From: Hyphomonadaceae bacterium
GTDB taxonomy: Bacteria > Pseudomonadota > Alphaproteobacteria > Caulobacterales > Aquidulcibacteraceae
Assembly: GCA_016791425.1 (NCBI GenBank)
Contig: JAEUMQ010000013.1
Span: 1-64,000 of the forward strand
DNA: 64,000 nt
Direction of reading: 5' to 3'
In this document: one piece after another, positions 38,602-47,346 of the stretch
Layout of the letters: each line of letters opens with the position of its first letter
Numbering within the stretch: position 1 is the stretch's first letter
Notes under the pieces: model-generated
Told to the model about the DNA's origin: nothing
The model's database searches: none
Seen by the model: the letters and a program-made list of their open reading frames with translations, nothing else
Program-made: the position numbers and the translations under genes

Positions 38602-38954
38602 ATGTGCGCCTGCGAAGCGGCGCGGACGCTAGAGCGATTTCCGCTCAAGTGGAATCCGGACGAGCGCGAGAAAATCACACCCGACCAAATCCCGGCGCCT
38701 GCGCCGAAGTCGCAGCCTCTAGGCCGATTTTCTCGCGATTGAAACCCCAGCCAAAGCAATGCGGTGCGCGCCGCCGGCTCAATTCCAGAGTCTTTGACTC
38801 AGTTTATTGCTTTGCGATTTTGCCGCGGAGCCATCCCTTTCCTTACCATTGCGTTACCCCGGAGGCGCCCCTTTATTGAGCGCGGCGCCGCGCAGAAGCG
38901 CGTTGCAGTGGCGAGGCGCCGGCTCATAGGCCTCCCTATCTTGGAGCGCCGAGC
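38602..38954. promoter_or_regulatory. Divergent nuoA / opgH regulatory region
   Basis: A 353-bp gap with no supportable gene. It contains an AGAGCGATTTCCGCTC motif near 38631 and a perfect 12-bp inverted repeat CGCGAGAAAATC (38665-38676) / GATTTTCTCGCG (38726-38737) with a 49-bp spacer. Around 38790-38870 the GC content drops (TTTGACTCAGTTTATTGC), which is promoter-like. It must hold signals for the nuo cluster on one side and the glucan synthase on the other. Confidence 0.55.
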
Positions 38955-40901
38955 ATGCCCGCTAGTTTGGCGCCGCTGGGGGACACCTTGCCTTACGACC
39001 GCACCCACGCGCCTGGCCTGCTGCCGGCCGACGCGCCTTTAGGAATGCCCCGTCAGCCCGTTTCGGCGGACGCGCGCCCATACCGAATGCGCTACGGGCC
39101 CCGCGTCGGCCCCAGCATGGCGATCCGCCGCACGATCGTGTTCGGCGCCGCGATCCTGGTGACGATCGCGGCCTTCTCCGCGCCCCTCGACCTCTTCCGC
39201 GGCGACGGCTTCAGCCCGCTCGAGCTCACCGGGCTTGCGCTTTTCTGCCCGCTTTTCATCGGCATATCGCTCTGGTTCTGCAACGCGGTGGTCGGCTTCA
39301 TCCTGGTCGCAAGCGGCGCCCGCGACGATATCGGCGACCTCGCGGGCTGCGCGCCCAACCGCAGCCGCACCGCTCTCCTCGCCCCGATCCGCAACGAGGA
39401 TGTCGCCGCCGTCTATGCGCGCCTGCGCGCCATGGACCGCGACCTCGCCGCCCGCGATTCAAGCGTCGGCTTCGACTTCTTCGTCCTCTCCGACACCAAT
39501 GACGGCGCGATCGCGAGTCAGGAGACGGTGGCGCACGGCATCGCCGCCGCCTCCGCGCACAGCCGCTTTTATTATCGCCGTCGTTTGGACAACACGGGTC
39601 GCAAGGCCGGCAACGTCGCCGATTGGGTCCGCCGTTTCGGCGGCGGCTACGATTTCATGGTCGTGCTCGACGCCGACAGCGTGATGAGCGCCGATGCGCT
39701 CCTGAAGCTGGCCGGCGCCATGGAGGCGCGCCCGGACCTCGGTCTCATCCAGTCAATTCCCACCATTGTCGGCGCCGAGAGCCTGTTCGCGCGCCACATC
39801 CAGTTCGGTATGCGCCTCTATGGCCGCATCGCCGCGGTCGGCATGGCCTGGTGGGCGGGGACCGAGAGCCCGCACTGGGGGCACAACGCCATCGTCCGCG
39901 TCGAGGCCTTCGCGGAGGCCGCCGCGCTGCCCCGCCTGTCCGGGGATCCGCCCTTCGGCGGCGAGATCCTGAGCCATGACGTCGTCGAGGGCTGGTTCAT
40001 GCGCCGCGCCGGCTGGGGCGTCGCGATGGCCCCGACGTTGGCGGGCTCCTACGAGGAAACGCCCCCGACCCTGCAGGACAACGCCCAGCGCGACGCGCGC
40101 TGGTGCCAGGGCAACCTCCAGCACATCGGCCTCTTGAACGCGGGCGGCCTGCATTGGTTGAACCGTCTGCAGCTGCTGATGGCGGTGATGATCTACGCCG
40201 CCGCGCCGCTTTGGCTCGCCTTCCTCACCGTCGGCGTCACGCTGCGCCTGGAACAGGGCCTGCCGAAGGAGGGCGAGCCCTGGTTCTCCGGCGGCGCCGA
40301 GCGCCTGCTCGAACTGCACTGGAGCATCATCCTCACGGTCGTCGTGCTCTTCTCCCCCAAATTGCTTGGCGCCTTCCTCATTCTCGTCGATCCCGCCGAG
40401 CGGCGCGCCTATGGCGGCGCCAACCGCCTCGGCCTCTCGGTGCTGGCCGAGTTGCTGATGTCGGCGTTGATCGCGCCGATGCATATGCTCTCGTCCTGCC
40501 GTGCGATCGCCGCCGCGATCCTCGGCCGCGACGGCGGCTGGGGCGCTCAGCGCCGCCGCGCCGGATCGAACGCCGGCGTCTGGCAGGAAAGCTGGAGCGC
40601 GTATGGCTGGATGAGCTTCTCCGGCCTCTGCCTCGCGCTGATCGCCGCGCCCTATTCCGATCTCGTCTTCTGGATGGCGCCGATCATCATCGGTCTTGTG
40701 CTTGCAGCCCCGCTTGCGGCGGTCACCTCGAGCACGCGCCTGGGCGCCTTCGCGCGCAAGCTCGGCGTCTACAACACGCCTGAGGAAAGCGAACCGCCCG
40801 AAGTGCTGCGCGATGTCGTCACCGATGCGCAATCGCTCCCCGAGCTTCCGTCGCTGGCGCCGGCGCCCGATCTCCTGACGCCGGGCCGCCGCCTCGCGTG
40901 A
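38955..40901 (+). CDS. mdoH: Osmoregulated periplasmic glucan glucosyltransferase (OpgH/MdoH)
   Basis: A 648-residue inner-membrane GT2 glycosyltransferase that polymerises UDP-glucose into periplasmic glucan. Visible features: N-terminal TMs (about 55-80 and 92-120), the GT2 domain starting TALLAPIRNEDVAAVYARL, DxD-type VLDADSVM, ILSHDVVEGWFMRRAGW, the QRDARWCQGNLQH motif (QxxRW) and several C-terminal TMs. A typical opgG partner is not in the window. The start follows GGAGCG. Confidence 0.94.
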   Translation: MPASLAPLGDTLPYDRTHAPGLLPADAPLGMPRQPVSADARPYRMRYGPRVGPSMAIRRTIVFGAAILVTIAAFSAPLDLFRGDGFSPLELTGLALFCPLFIGISLWFCNAVVGFILVASGARDDIGDLAGCAPNRSRTALLAPIRNEDVAAVYARLRAMDRDLAARDSSVGFDFFVLSDTNDGAIASQETVAHGIAAASAHSRFYYRRRLDNTGRKAGNVADWVRRFGGGYDFMVVLDADSVMSADALLKLAGAMEARPDLGLIQSIPTIVGAESLFARHIQFGMRLYGRIAAVGMAWWAGTESPHWGHNAIVRVEAFAEAAALPRLSGDPPFGGEILSHDVVEGWFMRRAGWGVAMAPTLAGSYEETPPTLQDNAQRDARWCQGNLQHIGLLNAGGLHWLNRLQLLMAVMIYAAAPLWLAFLTVGVTLRLEQGLPKEGEPWFSGGAERLLELHWSIILTVVVLFSPKLLGAFLILVDPAERRAYGGANRLGLSVLAELLMSALIAPMHMLSSCRAIAAAILGRDGGWGAQRRRAGSNAGVWQESWSAYGWMSFSGLCLALIAAPYSDLVFWMAPIIIGLVLAAPLAAVTSSTRLGAFARKLGVYNTPEESEPPEVLRDVVTDAQSLPELPSLAPAPDLLTPGRRLA

Positions 40902-41036
40902 GCCTGACGGCGCCGCGCAAAACCCCTTATTTCTACGCATATTTCGCATAATGACGCCGCACGCGCGAAATTAGAGAACGCGCAATTTCTCACCCGTAGA
41001 TCGTGAGCCGTCCATAACAATGATGGGTGGTTTCCG

Positions 41037-41957
41037 ATGAAGTACACGACATGCGCGGCGCTAGCCGCAACCCTCGCGGCCGGCGCCTGCAGCCACGGCC
41101 ATTCGCGCTTTTTCGCCATGAGCGGGGGCGTTGCGACGCCGGCCGCGCAGAACTCCGAATCCATGCCGGCGGAAAATCCGCCCACGGACGGAATTGAAGC
41201 CGCGCCGGAGCCGCAGCGCGCCCCCGACGCCGATCCTTCGAACAATTCGAACGACGATGCGGCGCCGCCTCGTCCCCAAAGCGGCCCCCTGGCGCGCACG
41301 ACGGGCCGGCTCACCCGTGCCGGCGGCCGGGTGTTCTATTCCGGCGGCAACGCCGTCCTCGGCGTCGGCGAGCACGGCGGCGGGATCCTCCGCCGCAAGG
41401 GCGAGCACGCGCGCGATCTCGGCCGCGATCTCGAAGAGGAAGGCATCGCGGGCGTTCCGGTTGTCGGCGGCGCTGCGCAGCACGCCGTCGCCGGCATCGA
41501 CACGGGCCTGAACGGCGCCGCGCAAGTGCGCATCGTCGGCCTGCCTGTTCTCGGCGCGTCCGGTGCGAATTCCGCCTTCGGCGTCGGCGCGCTCTCCGGT
41601 CAGACTGCGACCGGCGCGATCGCCAGCGCGAACCTCTTGAACCCGGGCGCCCAGCAGCCCGCGTCGCTGAACGTGGCGGGCGTGCAGGTCCTCGGACAAT
41701 CCGGAGCCCAAGCGGCGGTCGGCGTGAGCGTTCTGCCGAACGCGCCTGCGCTCAGCTCGGTCGCGACGGTGAATGTCGGCCTGCAGCAGGGCTCGCAACT
41801 CGCCGACGTCTCGCTCGCCGGAACCCAGCTCCTCGGCCAGTCCGGAACCACCGCAGTCGTGCAGGCGGGCGTCCTCAACAGCACGCCGCTCACGCCCGTC
41901 GTCCAAGGCGCCGTCGGCGCCGTCGGCGGCGTCGTGGGAGGCTTGCTCGGCCACTGA
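41037..41957 (+). CDS. Lipoprotein with a 47-residue tandem repeat, partner of a TpsB-like gene
   Basis: A 306-residue protein with a lipoprotein-type signal (LAAGAC, C18) and a Pro/Asn/Asp-rich spacer to about residue 85. A Gly/Ala/Val-rich region follows, built from repeats beginning GVPVVGGAAQ, GLPVLGASGA, GVQVLGQSGA and GTQLLGQSGT. The spacing between the last three is exactly 47 residues; the first unit is shorter (29). The C-terminus is hydrophobic and glycine-rich (GAVGGVVGGLLGH). No TPS secretion domain is seen. It lies 16 bp upstream of the TpsB-like gene, so it is probably its substrate or accessory. No known family. Confidence 0.65.
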   Translation: MKYTTCAALAATLAAGACSHGHSRFFAMSGGVATPAAQNSESMPAENPPTDGIEAAPEPQRAPDADPSNNSNDDAAPPRPQSGPLARTTGRLTRAGGRVFYSGGNAVLGVGEHGGGILRRKGEHARDLGRDLEEEGIAGVPVVGGAAQHAVAGIDTGLNGAAQVRIVGLPVLGASGANSAFGVGALSGQTATGAIASANLLNPGAQQPASLNVAGVQVLGQSGAQAAVGVSVLPNAPALSSVATVNVGLQQGSQLADVSLAGTQLLGQSGTTAVVQAGVLNSTPLTPVVQGAVGAVGGVVGGLLGH

Positions 41958-41973
41958 GAGAAGGAGAACGCGA

Positions 41974-43623
41974 TTGACCATTGAGCGGCGCGATCCGCGC
42001 ATCCTCTGCGCCCTGGCGCTTGTCGCCTTTGGCTCGGAGCCCGCCCTAGCGCAGAACGCGCCGCTTCTCATCGATCGATCGCGCATGGATCGGGCGCCTG
42101 TGCTCCCGGCGCCCGAAACCATGCGGCCGGCGGGTCTGCGCGGCCGCATCGAGATGGACGGGGTCGCCGCGCCGGCGGCCCCGTCGCCTTTCCGCGAAGC
42201 GCGCATCGCCGGCTCGAGCCTGCCGGCGCAGGTTCTCCTCGACGCCTGGCGCGACCGGGTCGGGGTCCCGCTCGACGCCGCGCTCGTCAATGCGATCGCC
42301 GCGCGTCTCCTCGCTGCATACCAGCGCAGCGACGTCGCCTTCTTCAGCATCGTCGCGCCCGATCAGGACCTCGCCGCCGGCGCTTTGGACATCGTCGTCA
42401 TCGAGGGCCACATCGCCGACATCGAGATCCAGAGCGAGACCCCGACCGCCCCCGATCTCGCGCTGGCCCGAAGCTACGCCGCGCACCTGCTCGCAGAACG
42501 GCCGCTCCGCCGCGCAACGCTCGAGCGCACGCTCTCGCTCATCCGCGACATCCCCGGCGAGCGCATCGAAGCGCGCCTCTCGCCCGGCCAGGACCATGGC
42601 GCAGCCAACCTGACCCTGGCCATGGATCGCAATCGCGCCGATGTCGGGGTCACGGTCTCCAATCGCGGCACGCCGCTGCTCGGGCGCACCCAGGCGAACG
42701 CCGACCTTTCGCTCTATGGTCTTTTGCACGGCGGCGACCGCACCGATCTGGCCGTCACCCTGCCGGTCGGCGAAGACCTCTTCAGCTTCGTCTCGGCCGG
42801 CTATTCCACGTTCGTCGGAAGCAACGGCGCGCGCGTTGCCGCGAACATCAGCCATCTGACGACCCAGCCGAAAGGCGCCTCGAGCGAAGGCGAAGCCACC
42901 GCCGGCGGCATCACTTTTTCCTATCCGATCACCCGCTCCTACACGCGCAATCTCTCCGCCAGCCTTGGGCTTGACGCGCTCAACACCCAGAACGCAGTCC
43001 TCGGGCAGCTCGCCGACACCAGCCGAACCCGCGCGCTGCGCGCCAGCCTCGCTTATTCCGATGCGAACGAGCGCCAATCACGAAGTCTCGCGCTCATCGG
43101 CAGCGCCGGGCTCGGCGAGCTCAATGCCTATGTGAACCCGCTCGTCGGCGAAGAATCATTCGCCAAGCTCTCCGTGCAGGGCGCCTGGAGCCGCCTGCTC
43201 ATGCCGCAACTGGCGCTGCGCCTGCGCTTCCAGGGTCAGACGACGGCCGACATCCTGCCAGCTTCGGAGCTCTTCGCGCTCGGCGGCGACGAGTTCGGCC
43301 GCGCCTATCCCTCCGCGATCATCCAGGGCGACGACGCGATCGCCGGCGCGCTGGAGACCGCCTTCCTGGCCGGCGCGCTGCTGCCGCCCTTGCTGGCGGG
43401 CTCGGAAGCCTACGTGTTCCTGGACGGGGGCTCGGTCTGGCTGCACGACCGCCCGCTCCTTCCCGGGGCCGATTTCGATCTTTCCTCGATCGGCGCCGGC
43501 GTGCGCATCGGCTATCGCAACCTGGCTGTGGCGACCCTGGAATTGGCCGGCGGCCTCGACGAGCCTTATCCGGGCGCCGAGGCGGATTGGCGGCTGGTCT
43601 ACCGGATCGAAGGGCGCCGCTAG
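41974..43623 (+). CDS. ShlB/FhaC/HecB-family outer-membrane transporter (TpsB-like)
   Basis: A 549-residue protein with a signal peptide (about residues 1-28, ending ALAQN), a POTRA-like region (FREARIAGSSLPAQVLL through VIEGHIADIEIQ) and a C-terminal beta-barrel of about 350 residues. This is the layout of two-partner secretion transporters. The start is TTG behind AAGGAG; no ATG in this frame lies nearby. The upstream partner is small and lipoprotein-like rather than a large TpsA exoprotein, which is unusual. Confidence 0.85.
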   Translation: MTIERRDPRILCALALVAFGSEPALAQNAPLLIDRSRMDRAPVLPAPETMRPAGLRGRIEMDGVAAPAAPSPFREARIAGSSLPAQVLLDAWRDRVGVPLDAALVNAIAARLLAAYQRSDVAFFSIVAPDQDLAAGALDIVVIEGHIADIEIQSETPTAPDLALARSYAAHLLAERPLRRATLERTLSLIRDIPGERIEARLSPGQDHGAANLTLAMDRNRADVGVTVSNRGTPLLGRTQANADLSLYGLLHGGDRTDLAVTLPVGEDLFSFVSAGYSTFVGSNGARVAANISHLTTQPKGASSEGEATAGGITFSYPITRSYTRNLSASLGLDALNTQNAVLGQLADTSRTRALRASLAYSDANERQSRSLALIGSAGLGELNAYVNPLVGEESFAKLSVQGAWSRLLMPQLALRLRFQGQTTADILPASELFALGGDEFGRAYPSAIIQGDDAIAGALETAFLAGALLPPLLAGSEAYVFLDGGSVWLHDRPLLPGADFDLSSIGAGVRIGYRNLAVATLELAGGLDEPYPGAEADWRLVYRIEGRR

Positions 43624-43673
43624 CGGCCGCGCGCGAACGCGGCGGCGGCAATCAGCTAAGTGTTTGAAAACTC

Positions 43674-43750
43674 TGGCGCGAGTGACGGGGCTCGAACCCG
43701 CGACCTTCGGCGTGACAGGCCGACGCTCTAACCAACTGAGCTACACCCGC
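43674..43750 (-). tRNA. tRNA-Asp (anticodon GUC)
   Basis: The reverse strand from 43750 gives acceptor GCGGGTG, D-arm GCTCAGTTGGTTAGAGC, anticodon loop in GGCCTGTCACGCC (GTC), T-arm CGGGTTCGAGCCCCG, closing CACTCGC, discriminator G and an encoded CCA. Confidence 0.97.
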
Positions 43751-43948
43751 GCAGGGCAGAGCCGGGCAGATAGGGCAAGCCCCCACACTGGTCAAGCAAA
43801 GCCCCGCGAAAGGCCGCTCCGAGGGCCCGACTCGGCCTCCCAGCTGCTATCCCCGCGGGCAAGGGGGTTCCCCCCCGGCGCATTTTTGTATTTCTCTCCG
43901 CCGGTTCACACTGGTACTTAGGCCGGGGGCTGTCAGGGGAGATCTCAC

Positions 43949-45007
43949 ATGAAGGGCATCATTCGCACCCTTCTCATCATCGTCGCCATCATCGTCGTCG
44001 GCGGCGTCGCCGGCTATTTCGTGCTGCCGGCCAAGGCCAGCCGCGCTGAGAGCTTCACGGTGGCCCGTCCGCCCGCGAGCGTCTTCGCACGCATCGCCTC
44101 CACGCCGCCGGGCACGGTGATCGCCGAGGGCGTCACCCAGACGGCCATCACCTCGGCCGAGAACAACGTCGTGGTCGCCGAAGTGGCCTATGCCGACGGC
44201 TCCACGGGCGTGGCGACCTACACCGTCGCGCCGGACGGCGAAGGCTCGCGCGTCGAGCTCAAGCTGGAGCAGAACCTGGGCGCCAATCCGATGGACAAGC
44301 TCGGCGCCCTCACCGGCGGCGAAGTCGGCCCGCTCGTCACCGCCGCGGCGGCCGCGGTCACCACCGACCTCAACGCGCTTCCCGCAGCGGCCTTCACCGG
44401 CCTTGCGTACGAGGTCACCACTGTGACGGCGCGTCCGTTCCTCTACAATCAGAACTGCAGCCCGCAGGACGCTTCCCAGATCAAGGAAGCCGTGGCCCAG
44501 AGCCTCGTCGTCCTGAAGCCGCTGCTGACGCGCTTCAACCTCACCCAGGACGGCCCGCCGATCGCGGTCGAAACCTCGTGGGAGAACAACCAATATTGCT
44601 TCCAGATCGGCTTCGCCTTCACCGGCACGCCGCCGCGCCTCTATGCCGGCGGCACGGTGGGCACGACCCCGGCCGGGCAAGCGATCCGCGTGCATTATTC
44701 CGGCGCGGAAGAGAACGTCATCCCAACCTACGACCAGATGGAGGCGCTGATCGCGTCGGCCCGCCTGACGCAGGGCAAGTCGTTCGAGATCTATTATGAC
44801 GATCCGGCGGCCACCGGCGGCTCGGTGAGCCGCGACATCTTCTACCTCGTGGAAGGCGACGCCACTGCGCTGGCGCGCGTGGCGCCGTCCGCAGGCGCGG
44901 TGCCTGCGGCCGCTTCGGCCCCGCCGGCCGCGCCCGCAGCAGCGCCAGCAGCCCCGGCTGCCGCGCCGGCGGCGACAACGCCGGCCCCGGAGCCCGCGAA
45001 GCAATAA
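43949..45007 (+). CDS. Membrane-anchored SRPBCC/GyrI-like protein
   Basis: A 352-residue protein with one N-terminal membrane helix (about residues 5-27). Next comes an SRPBCC-like segment (ESFTVARPPASVFARIAS, about 35-160) and a GyrI-like small-molecule-binding region (about 165-290, with TYDQMEALIASARLTQGKSFEIYYDDP). A Pro/Ala-rich tail of about 35 residues ends the protein. A ligand-binding envelope role is likely; the ligand is unknown. It starts after GGGGAG and is followed by its own terminator. Confidence 0.75.
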   Translation: MKGIIRTLLIIVAIIVVGGVAGYFVLPAKASRAESFTVARPPASVFARIASTPPGTVIAEGVTQTAITSAENNVVVAEVAYADGSTGVATYTVAPDGEGSRVELKLEQNLGANPMDKLGALTGGEVGPLVTAAAAAVTTDLNALPAAAFTGLAYEVTTVTARPFLYNQNCSPQDASQIKEAVAQSLVVLKPLLTRFNLTQDGPPIAVETSWENNQYCFQIGFAFTGTPPRLYAGGTVGTTPAGQAIRVHYSGAEENVIPTYDQMEALIASARLTQGKSFEIYYDDPAATGGSVSRDIFYLVEGDATALARVAPSAGAVPAAASAPPAAPAAAPAAPAAAPAATTPAPEPAKQ

Positions 45008-45029
45008 GCCGAAACGCATAAGTGAGATC

Positions 45030-45070
45030 GAGGCCGCGGGGAGTGCTCCTCGCGGCCTCTTTCTTTTTTC
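45030..45070 (+). terminator. Rho-independent terminator
   Basis: A hairpin GAGGCCGCG...CGCGGCCTC is extended by GGAG/CTCC around a TG loop and followed by TTTCTTTTTT. It lies 22 bp after the gene ending at 45007 and 33 bp before tRNA-Val. Confidence 0.92.
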
Positions 45071-45102
45071 CGCCCGCGAAGCATGGCATGGCCACGGGCG
45101 AA

Positions 45103-45177
45103 GGGCGGTTAGCTCAGCGGTAGAGCGTCTCGCTTACACCGAGAGGGTCGGCGGTTCGAACCCGTCACCGCCCACCA
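45103..45177 (+). tRNA. tRNA-Val (anticodon UAC)
   Basis: Acceptor GGGCGGT, D-arm AGCTCAGCGGTAGAGC, anticodon stem-loop CTCGCTTACACCGAG (TAC), T-arm GGCGGTTCGAACCCGTC, closing ACCGCCC, discriminator A and an encoded CCA at 45175-45177. Confidence 0.97.
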
Positions 45178-45268
45178 GCCTTCGCTGCTGCGCAGCTTCG
45201 GCCAGGCAAGCCAGACTCCACGTCGAGCAGCGAAGGCTGTCTCGCCGAAGCTCCGAAGGAGCGAAGGC
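45178..45268. repeat. Palindrome abutting tRNA-Val
   Basis: 25-bp arms starting GCCTTCGCTGCTGCG (45178-45202) and GCCGAAGCTCCGAAG (45244-45268) are inverted repeats with 22 of 25 positions matching. Each arm also contains its own small hairpin. A third inverted copy, AGCAGCGAAGGCT, is at 45227-45239. It begins at the base after the tRNA CCA. Confidence 0.75.
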
Positions 45269-45334
45269 GGACACAATCCATTCCTTCCTCTGCGTGATCT
45301 TGCCTCCGCCCTTCTTGCCGGCCGATATCCCGCC

Positions 45335-46108
45335 ATGAGCGAAGCCCTCTTCCGCATCGACGGCGCGCGCGTCTTTCCGAGCCAGGATACGCGCGGCCCT
45401 TGGGACCCCACCACCCAGCATGGCGGGGCGCCGGCCGCGCTCCTCGCCTGGGCGCTCGACGCGCTTCCCGCGCCCGTCCCGATGCGGCTCGCCCGCTTCA
45501 CAATGGACCTCTTCCGCCCCGCGCCCATCGCGCCCCTAGAAATTGCGACCGAGATCGTCCGCGAAGGCCGCAACATCCAGATGTCGGTTGCGCGCCTCAT
45601 CGCCGACGGCAAGGAGGTCGCCCGCGCCACGGCGCTCAAGATCCGCGAAGCCGCATTCGACATTCCCCCCGAGGCGCGCATGCGCAGCCAGTCCTGGCCG
45701 CATCCGGACGAATGCCCGCCTTTCGGCCGCTTCACCCGCGAAGGCCTCGGTACGGTCACCGACATCCGCACGGCGCGCGCGACCGAGGATCCCCGCGACG
45801 GTTGGGCCGCTTGGTTTCGCCTTGCGCCGCCCATGATCGATGGTGCGGACACCACGCCGAACATGCGCGCCGCCATGAGCGCCGATTACATGAACGGCCT
45901 CTCCGCCGTGCTCGATTTCGAGACCTGGATCTTCATCAACGCCGATTTGAGTGTGCACTACGCGCGCACGCCGAGAGGGGAATGGATCCTCGTCGATGCG
46001 CAGAGCTTGATCGGCCCCGAGGGCCGCGGCCTCGCGCACGCAAACCTCTACGACCTCGACGGCCTTTTCGGCCGCGCCGCACAATCGATCATGGTGGCGC
46101 CGCGCTGA
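45335..46108 (+). CDS. Acyl-CoA thioesterase family protein (double hot-dog)
   Basis: A 257-residue TesB-like double hot-dog protein. N-terminal half: STRGPWDPTTQHGG-like region with QHGGAPAALLAWAL and RLARFTMDLFRPAP. C-terminal half: FETWIFINADLSVHYAR and EWILVDAQSLIGPEGRG. It probably hydrolyses acyl-CoA to CoA and free acid; chain-length preference is unknown. Its stop overlaps the next start as TGATG, so the two enzymes are coupled. Confidence 0.88.
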   Translation: MSEALFRIDGARVFPSQDTRGPWDPTTQHGGAPAALLAWALDALPAPVPMRLARFTMDLFRPAPIAPLEIATEIVREGRNIQMSVARLIADGKEVARATALKIREAAFDIPPEARMRSQSWPHPDECPPFGRFTREGLGTVTDIRTARATEDPRDGWAAWFRLAPPMIDGADTTPNMRAAMSADYMNGLSAVLDFETWIFINADLSVHYARTPRGEWILVDAQSLIGPEGRGLAHANLYDLDGLFGRAAQSIMVAPR

Positions 46109-47346
46109 TGCGCATCGTTTCCGCCGACGACGCCGCGCGCGAAATCGCCCGCGTCGGCGGCCGCATCGCCGTGCAGGGCGGCCCCGCCGAGCCCACGCCG
46201 CTCATCGAGGCGTGGCGCCGCGCGCCGGAAACAGCTGCAGGTCTTTCCTTCTGCGGCCTCTTCATCCCGAACTTCAACCGCATCGACTACGCCGCCCTGC
46301 ATGAGCGCTCCGCACTTGAGGTGTTTCTCATGTCGCGCGATTTCCGCGACTCCGCGAAAGCGGGCCGCGTCCGCACACGCCCGCTCGGATATACCGACGC
46401 CTATCGCTTCCTGATGCGCGAACGCATCGACGTCGGCGTCCTCAATCTCGCGCCGGCGCCCGGCCTCTTCCTCTCAGGAAGCGTCAGCGCGGACGTCGCG
46501 CCTGCGGTCTTCTTCAATGCGCGTTTCAAGGTTGCGCTCATCAACGCCGCCGCCCCGCGCATCGACGACGCGGTGCGCACGCCCCTCTTCAACCGCGAGG
46601 CGTTCGATCTGGTGGTGGAATGCGCCGCGCCGTTCCTCGACGCGCCGCCCGAACGCGCCGATCTCGACGCCCTCGCCGCCGAGGTCGCGGCGCTGATCGA
46701 GGACGGCGACGCCATCCAGTTCGGCATCGGCAAGCTCCCCGGCGCACTGCTCGCCCGCCTGACGGATCGCAGGCGCCTGCGCGTCCGCTCGGGCCTCTAT
46801 GTCGACGCCGTGCTCGATCTCCTCGACGCCGGCGCGCTCGATCCTGACGAGCCCATGCGCGGCGGCGTCGCGATCGGGGCGCCGGCGCTCTATGAGCGTC
46901 TCGCCGCCGAGCCGCGCGCGCACTTCGCGCCGATCCCGCGCACGCACGGCCATGCCGATCTCGCCATGATCGACCGCTTCGTCGCAGTGAATTCCGCCCT
47001 CGAAGTGGATCTCTTGGGGCAGGTCAACAGCGAGGTTCTGGACGGCGCCCAGGTGTCCGGCATCGGCGGCGCACTCGACTTCGTGCGCGGCGCCCGCGCC
47101 TCGCGCGGCGGTCGCGCCATCATCGCGCTGCCGGCCGAAGCCGGCGGCCGCACGCGCATCGTGCCGAAGGTCGAGGCCGTCTCCATCCCGCGCGCCGACG
47201 CCGACATCATCGTGACCGAACACGGCGCCGCGCACATCCGCACGCTCGACTTGGACGCGCGCGCCGAAGCCCTGATCGCCATCGCCGCGCCCGCGCATCG
47301 CGCCGCCCTCGCCGAGGCATGGCGCGCGATGCGTCAAAGATTCTAA
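46108..47346 (+). CDS. Acetyl-CoA hydrolase/transferase family protein
   Basis: A 412-residue protein of the CoA-transferase family I (acetyl-CoA hydrolase/4-hydroxybutyrate CoA-transferase type). It contains QFGIGKLPGALL, the catalytic-glutamate region FVAVNSALEVDLLGQVNSE and GIGGALDFVRGARASRGGRAI, all typical. It exchanges or hydrolyses short acyl-CoA. Start at the ATG overlapping the thioesterase stop. The in-frame upstream reading through the thioesterase gene is not real. Confidence 0.88.
   Translation: MRIVSADDAAREIARVGGRIAVQGGPAEPTPLIEAWRRAPETAAGLSFCGLFIPNFNRIDYAALHERSALEVFLMSRDFRDSAKAGRVRTRPLGYTDAYRFLMRERIDVGVLNLAPAPGLFLSGSVSADVAPAVFFNARFKVALINAAAPRIDDAVRTPLFNREAFDLVVECAAPFLDAPPERADLDALAAEVAALIEDGDAIQFGIGKLPGALLARLTDRRRLRVRSGLYVDAVLDLLDAGALDPDEPMRGGVAIGAPALYERLAAEPRAHFAPIPRTHGHADLAMIDRFVAVNSALEVDLLGQVNSEVLDGAQVSGIGGALDFVRGARASRGGRAIIALPAEAGGRTRIVPKVEAVSIPRADADIIVTEHGAAHIRTLDLDARAEALIAIAAPAHRAALAEAWRAMRQRF

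Noticed and set aside
41773-41973. Upstream ATG start for the TpsB-like gene
   Set aside because: It would overlap the lipoprotein gene by over 180 bp and places no signal peptide at the N-terminus. The TTG at 41974 has a good ribosome-binding site and a signal peptide.
45400-46107. N-terminal extension of the CoA-transferase gene
   Set aside because: The upstream 236 codons in this frame overlap the thioesterase gene and are not family-like; TGATG overlap sets the start at 46108.
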